DNA of 10,496 nucleotides from Clostridia bacterium (GCA_029010655.1 JAQXKW010000127.1:1-10496); one strand, 5' to 3'. Positions 1 through 7,560 are shown, counted from the stretch's first letter. Translations and numbers: made by a program. The notes: generated by a model not told the origin, from the letters alone.

Positions 1-746
1 CGATAGGTCAGCGGGTAAGCGTTTCCGTGCCCGATAACCTGCTTATATCTCTTTCACCCGACGGAGGCTGGACCGACTGCGTAAATGTTGATTTGCAGGA
101 GGTTGTAAAGGAACTGACAAATGGTGACCCAAAACCGTTTACAGAGGACAGTCAGTTCTATCTGCTTCCCGCTTCTACGTATGACGGTACGGAAGGTACT
201 GTATATGAAACCGGCAGTGCCAATAACGACGGCTCTGCCGCCGACAACGCGGTATTCATGCCCGGTCATAAGATTTGCTGGAACAAGGACACCTCCGCCT
301 TTGAAGGGCATTGGATAGACGTTCCCCTGTACTTCAAAACCGATTCACAGTCTTCCGTTTCCGTCGCCCTGTCTCAGGAGGGAACAAAGGTCACCTCCGT
401 TGGCGAGGAAAACGGCAGTATCGTAAATACCGTCCGCGCGGCGTTTCTCAATAAGGAATGCACCGCACCCTCAACGGGAACAGAACCTCTGGTGTTTGCA
501 CCGTCAAGCAGCACAGGCGTGTTCAAAAATGAGATTATTTTAAGCCCTACGGAAAGAACAGCGCCTAAGTATCTCAGCTTTACCGGCGGAAAGTCGACGG
601 AACTCTTTAAGATTAATCCCAACGGCGAAAATCCCGTAAAATGTATCACGGTGCGTATATGGATTGAAGGGCAGGACGAAAGCTGTGTTGCCCAGATCGG
701 CGGCAAAACCTTTTCTCTCTCGTTAAAATTCCTATCAGTCGATTGA
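1..746 (+). CDS. SipW-type exported surface protein, C-terminal part (5' end outside window)
   Basis: The reading frame is open from the left edge (first complete codon at base 3) to TGA at 744-746. About 247 residues are visible and the true start and signal sequence lie upstream; the GTG at 27 is only an internal valine codon. The visible part is rich in Ser, Thr, Gly and Asn, has no membrane segment or cell-wall sorting motif, and reads as an extracellular beta-rich domain. Near the end, bases about 651-686 encode VRIWIEGQDESC, followed by GG and an alternating hydrophobic strand (SLSLKFLSVD). This 'WIEG-D-C' ending is one I associate with clostridial exported proteins encoded beside SipW-type signal peptidases. 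The next gene, 20 bases on, is such a peptidase, which supports a client role. A pilin or matrix subunit is possible. The export assignment rests on context and composition, because the N-terminus is not visible. Confidence 0.72.
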   Translation, partial: IGQRVSVSVPDNLLISLSPDGGWTDCVNVDLQEVVKELTNGDPKPFTEDSQFYLLPASTYDGTEGTVYETGSANNDGSAADNAVFMPGHKICWNKDTSAFEGHWIDVPLYFKTDSQSSVSVALSQEGTKVTSVGEENGSIVNTVRAAFLNKECTAPSTGTEPLVFAPSSSTGVFKNEIILSPTERTAPKYLSFTGGKSTELFKINPNGENPVKCITVRIWIEGQDESCVAQIGGKTFSLSLKFLSVD

Positions 747-754
747 CAATATTT

Positions 755-760
755 AGGAGG
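755..760 (+). promoter_or_regulatory. Ribosome binding site fixing the start at 767
   Basis: A perfect AGGAGG sits 6 bases before ATG 767. It rules out the in-frame TTG at 743, which overlaps the previous stop codon and would place this site inside the gene. Confidence 0.85.
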
Positions 761-766
761 AAGAAT

Positions 767-1459
767 ATGAAATCAGTAAAGAAAACGCTCAAAATTATCG
801 GAAACGTCATCCTTTGGCTTTTTGTTGCCTTTGCGGTGTTTATGACCGTCCTGTTTTTCTCCTCGCAGGGAAACAAGGAGGGGCTTCCCAACTTAATGGG
901 TAAAAGCCTTATAACGATCCAGTCCGATTCAATGAAGCCTACCTTCAGAACCGGCGACCTTATAATCGATAAGGTGCTGACCACCGCCGAAAAAACGGAG
1001 CTTCAGCCCGGCGATATTATCACCTATTACGTTGACCTTAACGGCGACGGCATAACGGAGCTGAATACCCACCGTATCGTTGACTCCTACGAGGAAGACG
1101 GCTATACCTACTATATAACAAAGGGCGATAATACGGAAACCAACCCCGTCAACGACGCTGAGCCCGTTATGAGCTCTTACGTTCTTGCGAAGTATACCGG
1201 CGTAAAGCTGGGCGGCGTGGGTTCGGTTATCAGCTTTTTGCAGACCCCCACGGGCTTTCTTTGCGTAATTGTCCTTCCTCTTGTGGTATTCTTCCTTTTC
1301 GAGCTTTACAGCTTCATTGCCTTGGTTATCAGGCTGAAGGGTAAGAACAAAATTTCCGCCGAGGAAGAAGAAGAAATCAAGAAGCGCGCCGTTGAAGAAT
1401 ATCTGCGGCGTCAGCAGGAAACGGAAAAAACAGATAATACTGAGGATTCCGGTAAATGA
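767..1459 (+). CDS. Signal peptidase I, ER/SipW type (S26B), first copy
   Basis: A 230-residue membrane protease predicted to cleave signal peptides on the outer face of the membrane. A basic N-terminus (MKSVKKTLK) leads into a hydrophobic segment at about residues 10-32. Box B follows as SDSMKPTF, with the likely nucleophile Ser55. NTHRIV supplies His102, the general base that replaces Lys in the archaeal/ER/SipW branch. KGDN (Asp121) and the NDAEPV region (Asp130) complete the family's conserved acidic motif. A second membrane segment spans about 161-190. It ends in a highly charged cytoplasmic tail (about 191-230, including an EEEEEIKKR stretch) that looks helical or coiled-coil and is not needed for peptidase chemistry. 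The ATG at 767 is chosen because AGGAGG precedes it. The gene lies 20 bases after a probable client and 37 bases before the AAA+ gene. Related to Bacillus SipW; orthology to sipW is not claimed because a second copy follows. Confidence 0.93.
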   Translation: MKSVKKTLKIIGNVILWLFVAFAVFMTVLFFSSQGNKEGLPNLMGKSLITIQSDSMKPTFRTGDLIIDKVLTTAEKTELQPGDIITYYVDLNGDGITELNTHRIVDSYEEDGYTYYITKGDNTETNPVNDAEPVMSSYVLAKYTGVKLGGVGSVISFLQTPTGFLCVIVLPLVVFFLFELYSFIALVIRLKGKNKISAEEEEEIKKRAVEEYLRRQQETEKTDNTEDSGK

Positions 1460-1496
1460 CGGAAAAACAACGCTGTGGGAAAGGAGTTGAGAGCTG

Positions 1497-3110
1497 ATGG
1501 ACGGATTTTTGAATTGGTTTTTTGCCTTCATGACCGTTATGATAGACGGACTGTGGGATATAATTTCAGGTCTGTTCGGCGGCTTCATAAAGATTTTCGG
1601 CATCCCTGCCTATCTTGAGCAGTTTTCCCTATACAGCAAATCGTTTAACGTCCTTGACTGGATACTGGCAATTCTTGCCGTACTACTTGTGCTTGCGGTT
1701 TGGTTTATAATCATTTTCCTTATAGTTCTCGGTATACGGAAGTACATACGCTTCCGCCGCTCCGTGGTGGGCAACGAGGATATTTTGCAGGAGCTTGCGG
1801 ATATGCACAGAGATGTTCTGCGCCTGACAAAGGAAAAAGAGAAAATCATGGCGCTGAAAATCGGACAGACAAGCATTCCCGTTGAAGCTATTAACGAAAT
1901 CTTCCGTCAGAGCAGGGAAGAAGCAATGGCGGAAACAGGGGAGTACTCCGCCCCTGCGGAGGAAACGGCAAACGAGCTTACCGCCTCCGTTATCGGAGAA
2001 AGAAAGCCGGAGCCTCAGACAGTCTCCGACCCCCGACGGTTTTACAGACTTGCCGCCGTGGACGATAAGTATGAGTATTACGTGGAGCCCTCCTACCGCA
2101 GTGATTTAACTCTCAGCGGCATTTGTGAGGAATTCCGTAACTTTGCCTGCAGCAAAATGAACCTTTACTATGACCTGAAGACTATACGTCTCATGTTTGC
2201 GGGGCTTGCCTCCACAAAGCTCATTTTGTTGCAGGGTATTTCGGGAACGGGTAAAACCTCTCTGCCCTATGCAATGGGCAAGTTCTTTGAAAATAATGCC
2301 ACAATAGCCTCCGTTCAGCCCTCATGGAGGGACCGCACAGAGCTGTTCGGCTATTTTAACGAGTTTACCAAAAGGTATAACGAAACCGAGGTTTTAAGGC
2401 GCATTTATGAATCGTCCTATAACGACGATATTAATATTATCGTTCTGGACGAGATGAATATAGCCCGTGTGGAGTATTATTTTGCGGAAATGCTCTCTAT
2501 TCTGGAAATGCCCGATATGAGCGAATGGAAGCTGGAGCTTGTACCCTCCTCATGGGACAGCGACCCTAAGCACTTAAAGGAAGGCAAGCTTACAATTCCG
2601 CCTAATGTGTGGTATATAGGCACCGCAAATAACGACGATTCCACCTTCTCTGTTTCCGATAAGGTGTACGACCGTGCTTTTACCATTAATCTTGACAGTA
2701 AGGGCGTTCCCTTTGACGCACCTAAGACCGAGCCCTCCCGTATCAGCTATTCTTATGTGGAACGGCTGTATAAGGAGGCAATCGAGGCGCATCCCGTCAG
2801 CGAAAGCCTGCTTTCGGATATATCAAAGCTGGATATATACGTTATCCAAAAATTCCGTGTTGCCTTCGGTAACCGAATTGTAAAACAGCTCCAAACCTTT
2901 GTTCCCGTGTACGTAGCGGCAGGAGGAACGGAGCTTGAGGGAGTTGACTATATTCTGGCGACAAAGGTTTTCCGTAAGTTTGAATCGTTGAATCTGTCGG
3001 TGATTCGCGATGAGATAGACGGCCTTATAGATTATCTTGACAGCGTATTCGGAAAGGATACCATGAACGAATCTATTGTTTATCTCAGAAGACTGAAAAA
3101 AATGTACTGA
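1497..3110 (+). CDS. Membrane-anchored McrB-like AAA+ ATPase
   Basis: A 537-residue AAA+ NTPase carrying the McrB-type signature. The N-terminus has an amphipathic or hydrophobic region (about residues 4-36), then a strong membrane segment (about 52-80) followed by basic residues RKYIRFRR. A linker with a predicted coiled coil (about 93-145) and a low-complexity acidic region come next. The ATPase core shows Walker A GISGTGKT (247-254), Walker B IIVLDE (314-319) running into MNIARVEYYFAEML, and a sensor region YIGTANNDDSTFS (374-385). KVYDRA (389-394) provides the putative arginine finger. The block LDEMN-AR-EYYF is the hallmark I recognise from McrB-family motors. E. coli McrB is a GTPase, but nucleotide preference cannot be read here. 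The usual N-terminal DNA-binding domain is absent, replaced by membrane segments. The start ATG follows AAGGAG at 1481-1486. The McrC-like gene starts 16 bases later, as expected for a motor and its partner. Cellular substrate unknown. Confidence 0.9.
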   Translation: MDGFLNWFFAFMTVMIDGLWDIISGLFGGFIKIFGIPAYLEQFSLYSKSFNVLDWILAILAVLLVLAVWFIIIFLIVLGIRKYIRFRRSVVGNEDILQELADMHRDVLRLTKEKEKIMALKIGQTSIPVEAINEIFRQSREEAMAETGEYSAPAEETANELTASVIGERKPEPQTVSDPRRFYRLAAVDDKYEYYVEPSYRSDLTLSGICEEFRNFACSKMNLYYDLKTIRLMFAGLASTKLILLQGISGTGKTSLPYAMGKFFENNATIASVQPSWRDRTELFGYFNEFTKRYNETEVLRRIYESSYNDDINIIVLDEMNIARVEYYFAEMLSILEMPDMSEWKLELVPSSWDSDPKHLKEGKLTIPPNVWYIGTANNDDSTFSVSDKVYDRAFTINLDSKGVPFDAPKTEPSRISYSYVERLYKEAIEAHPVSESLLSDISKLDIYVIQKFRVAFGNRIVKQLQTFVPVYVAAGGTELEGVDYILATKVFRKFESLNLSVIRDEIDGLIDYLDSVFGKDTMNESIVYLRRLKKMY

Positions 3111-3126
3111 CAAGGGGTGACGCAAA

Positions 3127-4356
3127 GTGCCGAATAATGCCGACGGTAATCTTTTCGGTGAAATGGAGCGCATATACAGCGATACAAACTATTTCATAGA
3201 CGGAATTATCGGAGAATACGGATTTTACGGTGATTTTATAGACTCCATGCGAAGCGGAAACGCCTCTGTCAGTATAAACCGTAAAACCGTTCATAAAACA
3301 ATCGAGGAGCAATGGATAGAAGCAATTGAAGCGTGTATTCCCGCAATAGATACGGTAACCCGAAATCACAGCGTGGGAATAGAAGAGCGCGAGGAAATTG
3401 TCCCTATCGAGTTTTCCAAGAGAATCAGTAACCGCTCCATTCAGCATCTGGCACAGCATACGGATTTTATAACCGATATGGACGGGGATATGGTAGTGCC
3501 CTCAAAAATACTGAACGTGTTCCAAGAGGAAACCATGCAGACTTATGAAAATAAGTTTGTAAATACGCTTATAGAGCGCCTGTATTCCTTTGTAGACCGC
3601 CGCTATTCCGCCCTGTCGGAAAGAGGCACCGAGGAGACGGGTGCACAGCTTGATTTTAACGGGGCGTTCCGTTTCGGTCCCTCGGAGGGTAAAATCCGTT
3701 TCAGTATCGAGGTCAGCGACCCTGCGGGGAAAGCAGAGGAGGAAAGCTCCTTTTCCCGTATTGTAAGGCTCAGGGATATTCTTACCCGTTATCTCGATTC
3801 TCCCTTTGTAAAAGCCATGCAGGGAGGATATATCCGACCTCCCGTTATCAGAACCAACGCAATTGTTAAAAATAAGTATCTTAGACAGTGCCTTGATTTG
3901 TGGGATTATATCGAATCCTACGAAAAGGTAGGCTACGCCATTGAGGTTGAGGAAAAAGCGGAAAAGCCCTCCGCGGAGTTTATAAAAGAGCTCTATTCAA
4001 TGCTGTCTCTCCAATATATGATATTTGACTATAATATCCACAGGGGCTTTAACGGACCTTCGCAGGTGCTCGACGCCAAACAGTCCGACAGACCTCTGGA
4101 GCCTAATATTGTTACCCGCCTGCAAAGAATTGAGGCGGAGGAATACAATGTGTACGATACGGAGTACCGCAGAGTAGTAAACGTTTCGTCTCTTACCGGC
4201 CAGAGACGGCTTTCCGACAGCGAAATCAAAATACGCAGCGCAGTCGATACGGCGCTTGCGGCAGACCGTGAAATAGAGAGCCTGCGCCGTAAAATGCTCC
4301 GTCAGGCAAAGAAAACCTCTCAGAAAACTAAGACGGGAGAGGATTCCCCCGTATGA
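3127..4356 (+). CDS. DUF2357/McrC-like partner of the AAA+ ATPase
   Basis: A 409-residue, apparently soluble protein with no signal peptide or membrane segment. The region PSKILNVFQEETMQTYENKF (residues about 125-144), followed by helical VNTLIERLYSFVDRRY, resembles the DUF2357 / McrC-like 'ENRFV' helix found next to McrB-type ATPases. A second helical part covers about 210-310. The last 70 residues are polar, basic and probably coiled coil or disordered. I find no convincing PD-(D/E)xK nuclease motif: the Asp and Glu residues near EVEEKAEK (about 273-280) do not form one, and the tail has no candidate. Known McrC proteins bind and stimulate McrB and carry the nuclease, so this one may be a regulator or adaptor only. 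The start is GTG at 3127, preceded by AGGGG at 3113-3117. The stop overlaps the next start as ATGA (4353-4356), implying coupled translation. Family assignment is from motif memory, so moderate. Confidence 0.68.
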   Translation: MPNNADGNLFGEMERIYSDTNYFIDGIIGEYGFYGDFIDSMRSGNASVSINRKTVHKTIEEQWIEAIEACIPAIDTVTRNHSVGIEEREEIVPIEFSKRISNRSIQHLAQHTDFITDMDGDMVVPSKILNVFQEETMQTYENKFVNTLIERLYSFVDRRYSALSERGTEETGAQLDFNGAFRFGPSEGKIRFSIEVSDPAGKAEEESSFSRIVRLRDILTRYLDSPFVKAMQGGYIRPPVIRTNAIVKNKYLRQCLDLWDYIESYEKVGYAIEVEEKAEKPSAEFIKELYSMLSLQYMIFDYNIHRGFNGPSQVLDAKQSDRPLEPNIVTRLQRIEAEEYNVYDTEYRRVVNVSSLTGQRRLSDSEIKIRSAVDTALAADREIESLRRKMLRQAKKTSQKTKTGEDSPV

Positions 4357-5018
4357 AAGCCTTGAAGATTAAAAGCTCAAAAACAATAAAAAGAATTGTA
4401 ACAGGACTGCTCTCGGCGGCTATTGTGCTTATGACCGTTGTTGTGGCATATCTTACCTATTGCAACATAAGCGGCAAGGTAGCATATATAGGAAAATATG
4501 CGTCCGTTAAAATCATAACCCCCAGCATGGAGCCTACTATTCCCACGGGAACCTATATTCTCAGCGAAAAGGTGCAGGCAAGCCAGGTTTCGAAGGGCGA
4601 TATAATACTGTTCCGCTCCGCAGACCCTCAGATTTACGGCAAGATTAATACCCACCGCGTAGTTGAAGTTAATTTTGAAAACGGAGAATACTCCTTTGTC
4701 ACACGCGGAGACAATAACAGCGTAAACGATGCCTATCCTGTATCCGAAAAGGATTTAGTCGGCAGATATGTGAAAAATGCCGAAGGGCTTTCCGCATTTG
4801 CCGGATTCTTTTCAAAGCCGGCTGTCTTTTTCATTTTTGTAATTATTCCCGCCGCAGCCCTTGTAATTTTCAGCATGACCGATGTTGTTAAAAAGGCAAA
4901 GGAAACACGGAAGAATATGCTGATTGAGGCTGAAATCAAACGTCTGCAGGAAAGCGAAACAGAATCAAAGGAGTCAAACGACCATGTTCCAAAAGATGAG
5001 CCTAAAACGAAAGATTAA
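4353..5018 (+). CDS. Signal peptidase I, ER/SipW type (S26B), second copy
   Basis: A 221-residue signal peptidase clearly different from the copy at 767. A basic N-terminus precedes a membrane segment at about residues 15-36. TPSMEPTI contains the likely nucleophile Ser58, NTHRVV supplies His101, and RGDNNSVNDAYPV holds Asp120 and Asp126, matching the Ser/His S26B layout. A second membrane segment (about 155-175) is followed by a cytoplasmic tail of about 45 charged residues, including an IEAEIKRLQE helix and a Lys/Glu-rich end. Start and stop overlap the neighbours: ATG 4353 shares ATGA with the upstream gene, and the 3' end overlaps the small downstream gene by 35 bases. This is the tightest coupling in the window. 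Together with the first copy it brackets the McrB/McrC-like pair. The two enzymes may divide the client proteins or act together; that is inference. Confidence 0.93.
   Translation: MKALKIKSSKTIKRIVTGLLSAAIVLMTVVVAYLTYCNISGKVAYIGKYASVKIITPSMEPTIPTGTYILSEKVQASQVSKGDIILFRSADPQIYGKINTHRVVEVNFENGEYSFVTRGDNNSVNDAYPVSEKDLVGRYVKNAEGLSAFAGFFSKPAVFFIFVIIPAAALVIFSMTDVVKKAKETRKNMLIEAEIKRLQESETESKESNDHVPKDEPKTKD
4967..4973 (+). promoter_or_regulatory. Ribosome binding site for the 74-residue overlapping gene
   Basis: AAAGGAG lies inside the end of the second peptidase gene, 10 bases before ATG 4984. It supports that start over the in-frame ATG at 4924, which has no comparable site and would overlap the peptidase gene by 95 bases. 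Confidence 0.7.
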
Positions 5019-5208
5019 AAAATGCCGAAAGCAAATTGCGGATATTGAGCAAAAGCGTATTCGCTCTCAGGCGGCTTTGGTAAGTGCGATTTTAGCCAAT
5101 TCCACCCCCGATGACGCCGACGTAGATTACTTCAATCGCTATACCGAGCAGATTGAAGCAATAAGAAGCGAAATGAACGAGCTGGAAATTCAGCTTAAAA
5201 ATATTTAG
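4984..5208 (+). CDS. Small helical-hairpin protein of unknown function
   Basis: A 74-residue protein with no signal peptide or membrane segment. The N-terminus is strongly basic (KRKIKKCRK). Helix 1 spans about residues 5-38, then a loop with STPDDADV (40-47), then helix 2 (48-73) with heptad-like hydrophobic spacing (YTEQIEAIRSEMNELEIQL), so a two-helix coiled-coil hairpin is likely. The start is set by AAAGGAG at 4967-4973; a second in-frame ATG at 4996 is possible. It overlaps the second signal peptidase by 35 bases and lies 24 bases before the sensor gene. The coiled-coil tails of both peptidases and the linker of the AAA+ protein are obvious candidate partners, making it a possible adaptor or scaffold. 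I do not recognise the family. Confidence 0.72.
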   Translation: MFQKMSLKRKIKKCRKQIADIEQKRIRSQAALVSAILANSTPDDADVDYFNRYTEQIEAIRSEMNELEIQLKNI

Positions 5209-5232
5209 TTTATAAAAAGGAGCGGGAAGAAA

Positions 5233-7488
5233 ATGAAAACAAAAATGCGCCGTGTTTTTGACATAGTTCTTCCCGCTTTTGTTATTCTTGTTTTTGCCAC
5301 GGCGCTGTTTTTCTGCTTTTATCTTCTTTCGGAAAGCGCATCCTATTTTGATAACGAGGCAAAGGATATAGCACAGCGCTATGCGCTTCAGGCTACCGAA
5401 TCCGTGCAGAATGAAATCGGAAGCTCCTTTTCGGAAGTGAAAAGCATTGCCTCCGAGGTTGCCTCCGTTTCGGGCTTTGAGGAAATGGACGCTTTCGGAG
5501 AAAGCAAGGTTCGGCAGTATTCTTTCACCAGCCTCCAGTTTTTGAAGGACGGCGTTCCTGAATACAGATACGGCGACAGCGTGGGCTCCGCCTCCTCTGT
5601 TCAGGTTCAAAACCTTGTCAGCCAAGGCAAATTCGGCGCAAGCGAAATATATAACGACCCCGCTCTGGGAGTTCCGTGCGTTGCGGTGTATTGCCCTGTT
5701 GCGTCGGGAGTCGAAACGGACGGAGTAATAGTATATTATCCTCTGTCAGCGCTGTTCGACGGCACCGATAATCTGCACGAGCTTACGGAGTATTATTTCT
5801 TTTCGTCCGTTGACGGCGGAATTATCGAGTCAAAAATTTCAGACGGTATGAAAACAGATGTCAGTCATAACGTGTTTACATACCTTTATAATCTTACCGA
5901 AAACAGATCCGAAACGGAGCCTATCGAAAATCAGGTCGAAAATAAAATGAGCGGCGCGTTTTTCGTGCATATAGACGGCGAAAAATATGTTGCCGTATGC
6001 ACTCCGGTAAGAAGCTTCAGCGGAAATTGCTTTGTTCTGCAGCTTTATGCCGCCGATAAAATTTTGCACGGGGAATACAGACTGTACGATAAAGTGCTGG
6101 GTGTCTCCGTGTTTCTTGCGGTTTTTTCGGTTATTGTCCTGTGTGTCAGCAGTATAACGGCTCGGGCGGATAGGAAAAAGCTTATGAGTGAAACGGATGT
6201 TGACCCGATTCTCGGGTGCAATACATATAATAAATTCCTTGTTGACGCAGGAGAAATTCTTGAACAAAACAGATTTTCAAAATATGCCGTAATATATTTG
6301 GATATATATAAATTCCACTATTACAAGGAGAATCTGGGAAACAGCGCCGCAGAGAATATAGTAAAATTCTTGAGCACTTTTTTCCGGCAGATGACCGACA
6401 GGAACGAAAGCTACGGTCATATAGTGGAGGATTCCTTCGCACTTCTTCTGCATTATACGGATATGGCAGAGCTGGGCGAAAGAATTAAGCTGATGGGAGC
6501 TTTGGTGTCCAATTATAATGCGGAAAATAACCTGGGCATGGATATTAAGCTTTCCGTAGGTGTTTTTCCCGTAAAGGGCGAGCGCCGAAAGGACGTCAGA
6601 AATATGCTGGACTGTGCAAAAATCGCATTGCAGGCAAACAGAAAGCAGCCCGGCAACCCCTATACCGTTTACGATTCCGCTATCTCAACTGCATACCTCC
6701 ATGAGGCAGAGCTTGAGGCGAAAATGAAAAATGCGCTGAAAAACAGGGATTTCAAGCTGTTTTTCCAGCCCAAATACAGTATTAAAAACGACAGAATCGA
6801 TTCAGCGGAGGTTCTGGTTCGCTGGTACGATACTAAACTGAAATCGTATATTGCTCCCGATTCCTTTATCCGCCTGTTTGAGGCGAACGGATTTGTTTCG
6901 GAGCTTGACCACTATGTGTTTGAGGAAACATGCCGTTTTCTGAACGATTTTACCACAAGAGGGGAGAAAATAGTCCCCCTGTCGGTAAATGTCTCCCGAG
7001 CCACAGCCATAAAGCCCGACTTTTTGAAGTTCTATATTGAAAAGAAAAAGGAATACGGCGTTGCCGACGGCTTTATCACCCTGGAGTTTACGGAGAGCTT
7101 TGCCGCAGACAGCTACGATTTGTTCGCGACTCTTTTGACAAGCCTTGAAAATAACGGCTTCAAATGCGCCATTGACGATTTCGGAATGGGCAATTCATCC
7201 CTTATTGCCGTAAAGGAACTGCCCGTTAACGAGCTGAAATTTGACCGTGCCCTGCTTAAACAGAACACGGATGCCAAAAAGGATAATGCCCTTTTGAAGC
7301 TGCTTATCGACGTAAGTAAGGAATTGGGCATGACAGTAACTCAGGAGGGCGTTGAAACCCGAGAGGATATGGAGCGCATGAGAGCGCTGGGCTGTGATAT
7401 TATTCAAGGGTATTATTATTCAAAGCCCATGCATATTATCGATTTTATCGATTTTATGCAGGAGGATACATCCCTTGCCGGAATTTAA
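5233..7488 (+). CDS. Membrane sensor with degenerate GGDEF and intact-looking EAL domain (probable c-di-GMP phosphodiesterase)
   Basis: A 751-residue protein. A basic N-terminus leads to a membrane segment at about residues 11-32, an external region (about 33-285) and a second membrane segment (about 287-310). The external region starts with a long helix and has two alpha/beta parts resembling a double Cache sensor (inference). The GGDEF domain (about 320-480) carries VEDSF (398-402) at the active-site loop, so cyclase activity is unlikely. The EAL domain (about 490-745) keeps the expected metal- and substrate-binding positions: Glu526 in EVL, Asn586 in NVS, Glu618 in LEFTES, Asp648-Asp649 in DDFG, Lys669 in LKFD, Glu705 in QEGVE and Gln725 in QGYYYSKP. 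It should therefore hydrolyse c-di-GMP to pGpG. AAAGGAG at 5216-5222 precedes ATG 5233 by 10 bases. Position between export enzymes and surface proteins suggests it tunes matrix or fibre production to an external signal. Confidence 0.92.
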   Translation: MKTKMRRVFDIVLPAFVILVFATALFFCFYLLSESASYFDNEAKDIAQRYALQATESVQNEIGSSFSEVKSIASEVASVSGFEEMDAFGESKVRQYSFTSLQFLKDGVPEYRYGDSVGSASSVQVQNLVSQGKFGASEIYNDPALGVPCVAVYCPVASGVETDGVIVYYPLSALFDGTDNLHELTEYYFFSSVDGGIIESKISDGMKTDVSHNVFTYLYNLTENRSETEPIENQVENKMSGAFFVHIDGEKYVAVCTPVRSFSGNCFVLQLYAADKILHGEYRLYDKVLGVSVFLAVFSVIVLCVSSITARADRKKLMSETDVDPILGCNTYNKFLVDAGEILEQNRFSKYAVIYLDIYKFHYYKENLGNSAAENIVKFLSTFFRQMTDRNESYGHIVEDSFALLLHYTDMAELGERIKLMGALVSNYNAENNLGMDIKLSVGVFPVKGERRKDVRNMLDCAKIALQANRKQPGNPYTVYDSAISTAYLHEAELEAKMKNALKNRDFKLFFQPKYSIKNDRIDSAEVLVRWYDTKLKSYIAPDSFIRLFEANGFVSELDHYVFEETCRFLNDFTTRGEKIVPLSVNVSRATAIKPDFLKFYIEKKKEYGVADGFITLEFTESFAADSYDLFATLLTSLENNGFKCAIDDFGMGNSSLIAVKELPVNELKFDRALLKQNTDAKKDNALLKLLIDVSKELGMTVTQEGVETREDMERMRALGCDIIQGYYYSKPMHIIDFIDFMQEDTSLAGI

Positions 7489-7540
7489 TCTCCGAAAAAT
7501 GCCCGTTAAATACAGAAGTAAGGATTAATAAGTTTTTTTG

Positions 7541-7547
7541 AAAGGAG
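7541..7547 (+). promoter_or_regulatory. Ribosome binding site with two candidate start codons
   Basis: AAAGGAG is followed by an out-of-frame ATG at 7554 (6-base gap) and by the real start ATG at 7561 (13-base gap). The nearer ATG opens only a 12-codon frame ending at TAA 7590-7592, so initiation may be divided between them. Confidence 0.6.
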
Positions 7548-7560
7548 CGGAAGATGCATA

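Noticed and set aside
743..771. Promoter-like TTGACA with a TATGAA 17 bases downstream before the first signal peptidase.
   Set aside because: The -10-like hexamer (4 of 6 matches) includes the ATG start codon itself, so transcripts would begin inside the gene. The 20-base gap also argues for read-through.
929..1603. Long minus-strand open frame of 224 codons, and similar antisense frames elsewhere.
   Set aside because: They lie opposite genes with clear catalytic motifs, lack credible ribosome binding sites and give no recognisable protein features. They are shadows of plus-strand coding.
1497..4356. A functional type IV (McrBC) restriction system.
   Set aside because: The ATPase has membrane segments and no DNA-recognition domain, the partner shows no nuclease motif, and the surroundings are export and surface genes. 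Not excluded, but less likely.
5560..6480. Active diguanylate cyclase.
   Set aside because: The active-site loop reads VEDSF, losing the second Gly and the catalytic Glu of GGDEF, so cyclase activity is not expected.
7489..7560. Possible terminator or internal promoter in the longest gap, with a run of seven T at 7533-7539.
   Set aside because: No inverted repeat precedes the T run, and no -35/-10 pair with acceptable spacing is visible. The same transcript probably continues.
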